From: CALODP01 sp942492055
GTDB taxonomy: Bacteria; Bacteroidota; Ignavibacteria; Ignavibacteriales; Melioribacteraceae
NCBI GenBank assembly: GCA_942492055.1
Contig: CALODP010000001.1
Location: 1-64,000, forward strand
Length of the DNA stretch: 64,000 bases
Direction of reading: 5' to 3'
Under the pieces are notes generated by a model. It was not told the DNA's origin. It saw nothing but the letters and a program-made list of their open reading frames with translations, and did not search any database. Numbering within the stretch: position 1 is the first letter of the stretch; the number at the start of each line of letters is the position of its first letter. The translations under genes and the position numbers were made by a program. Shown in pieces: positions 60,053-64,000 of the stretch.

Positions 60053-61921
60053 TTATTTCTTCATTAGCTCTTCTATCTGATCCATTACCTTATTCATCTT
60101 TTGCATAGTCAATTCGAAAGGCTCTGATGACAACGGATCGAGACCGGCTTTTCTTATTAACTCAATCGGATACTCCGAGCTACCCCCCTTAAGGATGTTG
60201 TAATATTTATCAACGGCCGGCTGACCTTCTGTCTGGATCTTTTCGGCGAATGCTGTAGCGTAGATCAAAGATGTTGAGTATTGATATACGTAGTAAGCGT
60301 AGTTGATGAAATGAGGGATATATGCCCATTCGTAAGCGATGTAAGGATCAACAACGCAGTGCCCTTTGTCGTGGCCGTAATATGTTTTTACGAGGTCGTA
60401 ATAGATCTCGCTCATTACATCACCGTTAAGAGGCTTTCCGGCTTCAACGTATTCGTGAATTTTCAATTCGAATTCGGCAAACATTGTCTGGCGGAAAATA
60501 GTATTTCTCAACAATTCGAGATAGCTGCCGAGCAAATAAATTTTTTCTTTGTCGCTTTTAACGTTTTTAACCATGTAGTTATTCAAGAGACTCTCGTTAC
60601 ATGTGGAAGCAATTTCGGCAACATATGTAGCGTAATCGGAATAGACGAATGGCTGATTTGTATTCGACAAGTATGAGTGCATTGTATGACCGAGCTCATG
60701 CGCCAAAGTTGAAACGGAGTTGTAGCTGTCGGTCCAGTTCATAAGGATGTAAGGGTGCACATCGTAAGAAGCGCCTGAAGAGTAAGCTCCCCCTCTCTTT
60801 CCTACGGTCGGCATATAGTCGATCCATCTTTCGTCGAAAGCTCTCTGAACAGTGGCGACATAATCTTTACCCATCGGAGCGATAGCTTTTAGGATAACGT
60901 CCTGTCCCTGCTCAATAGTGAAGTTCATATCAACAGCCTCAACAATAGGAGCGTAGAGGTCGTAGTAGTGAATTTCATCGAGTCCCATCATCTTCTTTTT
61001 GAGATCGAGGAATCTGTGAAGAGTAGGCAAAGATTTGTGAATGTTGCTAATTAAATTTTTGTAAACGGAAACAGGAATATTCGGACCGTTTAAGGAAGCT
61101 TCCAAAGCTGTTTTGAAGTTTCTGTTTTTCGCGTAAACATAATCGGCTTTTACTTTACCGGATAAGTTAGCCGCGATAGTATTTTTGAACTTGCCATAGT
61201 TATTGAAGAAAGCGTCGAAAATTTTGGCTCTGTCTTCTCTGTTTTCGGTAGATCTCAAACGAACATACATCGGATTAGTAATGTCAACATCCTTGCCGTC
61301 TGCCAAAGTTACTTTAGCTGCAGGAATTTCGGCGTTGTTGAAGATACCGTAAACATTGGCCATAGTACCGGTTACCAAACCGAAGCTAGCCATTATTTTT
61401 TCCTGTTCTTCGGTAAGGGTATGGGCTTTGTTTCTTTGTACGTTGTCGATAACCTTTTTGTAAAGCTTAAGCTCAGGTTTTTCTGCATAGAATTTTTCTA
61501 TAGTAGCCGCGTCGATCTTAAGAATTTCAGGCTGCATATAGGAAGAAACTTCGGAAGCTTTTGTAGCCAAAGACTGCATTTGCTGATCCAAAGCGGCGTT
61601 TTCGGTGATATTCAAATTTTCGTCACTCTTCTGCGAAGCGTATCCGTACAATCTGTAAAGTTCTTTGTAAATATCGGCTTGTGTATCAAGGGTATAAAGA
61701 AGATTATCTGCCTTTTCCCCAAGCTTTCCCTGATATTTTGCGATGTCGGCTATTCTTTCCTCCAGAGCATCCTTAGCTGCTTTCCAAGCGTCAACGGTAG
61801 GATATATTTCAGCAAGGTTCCATTTGTACTTATCTTCTACTTTGTCTCTATCGAGATTTTGCGCGGACATTGAAGTGGCCAGCGAAAGGAGGAGAAGAAG
61901 AGAAATAGTTTTTTTGAACAT
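60053..61921 (-). CDS. pepF: Exported oligoendopeptidase F (M3 family)
   Basis: Zinc endopeptidase that cuts short peptides. 622 residues; family size is about 600. The zinc site LAHELGHTMHSYLS has HExxH, with the third-ligand glutamate in EIASTCNESLL. The N-terminal part (RDKVEDKYKWNLAEIYPTVD, AWKAAKDALEE) matches PepF. Odd feature: a clear signal peptide (FKKTISLLLLLSLATSMSAQ), so this copy is periplasmic or secreted, while most PepF are cytoplasmic. Single gene with its own terminator. Confidence 0.93.
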   Translation of the reverse strand: MFKKTISLLLLLSLATSMSAQNLDRDKVEDKYKWNLAEIYPTVDAWKAAKDALEERIADIAKYQGKLGEKADNLLYTLDTQADIYKELYRLYGYASQKSDENLNITENAALDQQMQSLATKASEVSSYMQPEILKIDAATIEKFYAEKPELKLYKKVIDNVQRNKAHTLTEEQEKIMASFGLVTGTMANVYGIFNNAEIPAAKVTLADGKDVDITNPMYVRLRSTENREDRAKIFDAFFNNYGKFKNTIAANLSGKVKADYVYAKNRNFKTALEASLNGPNIPVSVYKNLISNIHKSLPTLHRFLDLKKKMMGLDEIHYYDLYAPIVEAVDMNFTIEQGQDVILKAIAPMGKDYVATVQRAFDERWIDYMPTVGKRGGAYSSGASYDVHPYILMNWTDSYNSVSTLAHELGHTMHSYLSNTNQPFVYSDYATYVAEIASTCNESLLNNYMVKNVKSDKEKIYLLGSYLELLRNTIFRQTMFAEFELKIHEYVEAGKPLNGDVMSEIYYDLVKTYYGHDKGHCVVDPYIAYEWAYIPHFINYAYYVYQYSTSLIYATAFAEKIQTEGQPAVDKYYNILKGGSSEYPIELIRKAGLDPLSSEPFELTMQKMNKVMDQIEELMKK

Positions 61922-62030
61922 TTTGGTTCTCCTGAATTTTGGTATAATATCTATTACGTAATTTCGATTACAATTTAAGAAAAAGGGGGATTATCTACTA
62001 TTCGGAAGGAGATTTTTTTATCCCCTTTCT

Positions 62031-64000
62031 TTAACCTCTGTATTTCCCCTTAAAGAGAGTTGTAAAGCGGTGGACAACTCTGTTATTCCTTACCGCCATT
62101 GCTATGGCCCTCTTTTGCCCCACTAAAATCAATAGTTTGGAAGCTCTGGTTATGGCAGTATAAAGGAGATTCCGTTGCAAAAGCATATAATGGGAAGTTG
62201 TCATAGGCATTACTACACAAGGGTACTCGCTCCCCTGGCTCTTGTGGACGGTAATTGCGTAGGCTGTAGTAACCTCATCGAGCTCCTCGAAATTATATTC
62301 GACAATTCTTCCGTCGAAAGTAAGGTTCATGATTTTCTTTTCGTTATCTACATTCATAACAAAGCCGATATCGCCGTTGAAAACATTCTTGTCGTAATTG
62401 TTCCTCAGTTGCATCACTTTATCATTGAGCTTAAATATCTTCTCCCCCGACTTGTAAACGACCGCGTTGGTGTTTATTTCGCTCTGCATCAACTTGTTCA
62501 GATCCTTCACACCGGCCTTGTACTTGTTCATCGGTGTGATTATCTGAATATCGTTCAAAGGATCGAACCCGAATTCCTTGGGCAGAGTAGAACGGCAAAG
62601 CTCCAGAATCTTCGGCCCGATAACATCATTGTTATTCTCTTCGAAATAGATGAAGTCTTTCGGTTGCAAGTAGTTGATTGCGGGCATCTCCCCTTTGTTA
62701 ACTCTGTGCGCGTTAAGAATAATATCGCTCTCTTCTTCCTGCCGGTAGATTTTGGTAAGTGTTACCGTGGGAATTTTCTCCGAATCCATAAGATCTCTCA
62801 GAACATTTCCCGCTCCGACCGATGGAAGCTGATCGACATCACCGACCAACACAAGGGTTGTTTTCTTATCGACTGCCGTAATCAAGGATTGCATCAGAAG
62901 AGTATCGATCATCGAGACCTCATCCACAATCAGAAGATCTGTTTGCAATGGAACATCCTGCCCGAAGTAGAAGAGATCCTCTTTCGGATTGTATTCCAGC
63001 AATCGGTGAATTGTTTTAGATTCCATTCCGATTACTTCTGTCATTCTCTTTGCGGCTCGGCCTGTAGGAGCTGCGAGCATTATCTTTTTGTCATCTTCTT
63101 TGAAGACATCGATAATCCCACGGAGAGTTGTGGTTTTCCCGGTTCCGGGTCCGCCGGTTATTATTAATAGATTATTCTCGATAGAAAGCTTCACAGCTTC
63201 CTTTTGCTCATCGGAAAAGAGAGGATTTATACGATCCAACAAGGCCTGATGATAATCGGAGACCGGTTCACTCTCCGACAAAAGATTATCAATGCAATAC
63301 TCGATATCCCTTTCGGCGTGGTAGTAGCTCGCTAGAAATATTTTCCCGTTATCGTCAACAACAATCCCTTCTTCCTCAAGATTATTGATAATCGGATCGG
63401 AGTAAGAGAGCTCAAATCCAAGAGCATAAGCGCATTGTTGAATGAGTTCTTCTTCCGGCATGAATACGTGCCCGTTTCTGGCTACGTCCTGAAGGATGTA
63501 TACAATACCGGCCTTTATCCTGAGAGGATCGGCGGAAGAGAAGCCCATATTCTTCCCTATTTCATCTGCAAGCTTGAAACCTATGCCCCATATATCCCAG
63601 ATCAAACGATACGGATTATCCTTAATAATGGCGGGGGCGTCGTTACCATAAGTTTTATAAATCTTCAATGCGTAAGCGGTAGATATTCCGTGCCCTTGCA
63701 GGAATATCATAACACTCTTTACACCTTGTTGTTCGGCCCAGCCTTCTTTGATCATCTCCAGCTTTTTCTTCCCGATTCCCTCCACTTCCAGAAGCCTCTC
63801 GATGTTGTTGTCCATAATGTCGAGAGTGCGTTCCCCGAACTTAGCGACTATCCTATCGGCAGTTCCAAGTCCTACCCCTCTAATCATTCCGGAACCGAGA
63901 AATTGTTTGATTCCGGAATTCGAAGTAGGATACGCGTAAGAGAAGGATTCCACTTTAAACTGCTCGCCATACTTAGGATGGCGGGCCCAATTCCCTGTAA
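62031..64000 (-). CDS. recD2: RecD2-like ATP-dependent DNA helicase (5' end outside window)
   Basis: SF1 helicase of the RecD2 class, which works without RecBC in DNA repair. An apparent GTG start lies at 63953, but the frame stays open to the window edge and codes TGNWARHPKYGEQFK, which fits the N-terminal OB-like domain, so the true start lies further out. Seen: helix-hairpin-helix repeats (GLGTADRIVAKFG, VEGIGKKKLEMI), Walker A GGPGTGKTTTLRG, AAPTGRAAKRM, DEVSMIDTLLM, GDVDQLPSVGAG, and the C-terminal UvrD-like AITVHKSQGSEYP and YTAITRA. At least 655 residues are in view; full length is usually about 720-740. Confidence 0.94.
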   Translation of the reverse strand, partial: TGNWARHPKYGEQFKVESFSYAYPTSNSGIKQFLGSGMIRGVGLGTADRIVAKFGERTLDIMDNNIERLLEVEGIGKKKLEMIKEGWAEQQGVKSVMIFLQGHGISTAYALKIYKTYGNDAPAIIKDNPYRLIWDIWGIGFKLADEIGKNMGFSSADPLRIKAGIVYILQDVARNGHVFMPEEELIQQCAYALGFELSYSDPIINNLEEEGIVVDDNGKIFLASYYHAERDIEYCIDNLLSESEPVSDYHQALLDRINPLFSDEQKEAVKLSIENNLLIITGGPGTGKTTTLRGIIDVFKEDDKKIMLAAPTGRAAKRMTEVIGMESKTIHRLLEYNPKEDLFYFGQDVPLQTDLLIVDEVSMIDTLLMQSLITAVDKKTTLVLVGDVDQLPSVGAGNVLRDLMDSEKIPTVTLTKIYRQEEESDIILNAHRVNKGEMPAINYLQPKDFIYFEENNNDVIGPKILELCRSTLPKEFGFDPLNDIQIITPMNKYKAGVKDLNKLMQSEINTNAVVYKSGEKIFKLNDKVMQLRNNYDKNVFNGDIGFVMNVDNEKKIMNLTFDGRIVEYNFEELDEVTTAYAITVHKSQGSEYPCVVMPMTTSHYMLLQRNLLYTAITRASKLLILVGQKRAIAMAVRNNRVVHRFTTLFKGKYRG

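Noticed and set aside
62175..63167. Plus-strand frame of 330 codons
   Set aside because: Fully antisense to the strongly supported recD2 helicase domains; His/Cys/Ile-rich shadow composition.
63900..63953. GTG at 63953 as the true start of recD2
   Set aside because: The frame continues to the window edge and codes a stretch fitting the RecD2 N-terminal domain, so the gene is cut by the window.

Overview
The window looks like a piece of a low-GC Gram-negative chromosome from the Bacteroidota/Chlorobiota side of the tree, most like the Ignavibacteria. This rests on four things seen in the sequence: three secreted proteins end in a 'YPNPFNP'-type (or related) C-terminal sorting domain of the type IX secretion kind; there is a two-propeller Y_Y_Y sensor; there are many lipoproteins and outer-membrane genes; and promoters fit the Bacteroidota pattern (TTTG, 19-21 bases, TAnnTTTG), with an exact match in front of tRNA-Lys. 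No phage, transposase, CRISPR or plasmid genes are seen, and most genes are ordinary chromosomal ones.

Layout. 1-7.4 kb (+): tail of an upstream gene, potassium uptake trkA-trkH, a secreted duplicated-domain protein, rfbA, a 617-residue coiled-coil protein and a SpoU-type RNA methyltransferase. 7.4-12.8 kb (-): DinB protein, secreted GH13 enzyme and an outer-membrane receptor-like barrel. 13-14.6 kb: HU, a membrane PH-like protein, a NUDIX hydrolase. 14.6-15.2 kb: a gene-free 21-bp periodic repeat array (array A). 15.3-19.3 kb (-): an ECF sigma factor, a HEAT-repeat anti-sigma-like protein and two solenoid DUF4097-like proteins in one operon. 19.4-24.8 kb: TolC-like protein (+), then a secreted metalloprotease-ccmA-ccmB operon and bamD (-). 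25-31.3 kb: two small unknown genes, sucC, pruA, and an Lrp-family regulator followed by glnA. 31.3-32.3 kb: array B plus REP-like hairpins. 32.3-37.6 kb: rRNA methyltransferase, lgt, small proteins, sufE, an M24 peptidase. 37.7-46.6 kb (-): lipoprotein GH13 enzyme, a stand-alone B12-binding protein with CarH-like signature residues, a PAP2-like protein, a propeller-SpoIIE phosphatase and a secreted GH5-like enzyme. 46.7-52.6 kb: a carboxypeptidase-regulatory-like protein, GT2 glycosyltransferase, a btuF-like lipoprotein, tRNA-Lys(CTT), a periplasmic-sensing histidine kinase. 52.9-58.3 kb: a tandem pair of MORN/YwqK-like proteins, a lipoprotein and four tandem paralogues of an unknown glycine-rich exported family. 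58.6-64 kb: thioredoxin-like lipoprotein, array C, exported oligoendopeptidase F, and recD2, which runs off the right end.

The most notable signal is not a gene. Three gene-free stretches (14.66-15.18, 31.39-31.86 and 59.26-59.77 kb) each hold about 20 or more very degenerate units whose anchor words recur at 21 bp, with little drift over hundreds of bases. Each array has its own consensus, so they share the period but not the sequence. Array B units are short palindromes. Array C is built of two blocks in opposite orientation. Arrays B and C lie between convergent genes. The period is two DNA helical turns, which suggests repeated binding of a protein to one face of the DNA; that is inference.

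Taken together the genes suggest a heterotroph that degrades polysaccharide (two GH13 enzymes, one GH5-like enzyme, an outer-membrane receptor), exports proteins through a type IX-like route, and monitors its envelope and surroundings through an ECF sigma system, a propeller phosphatase, a histidine kinase and perhaps a corrinoid sensor.
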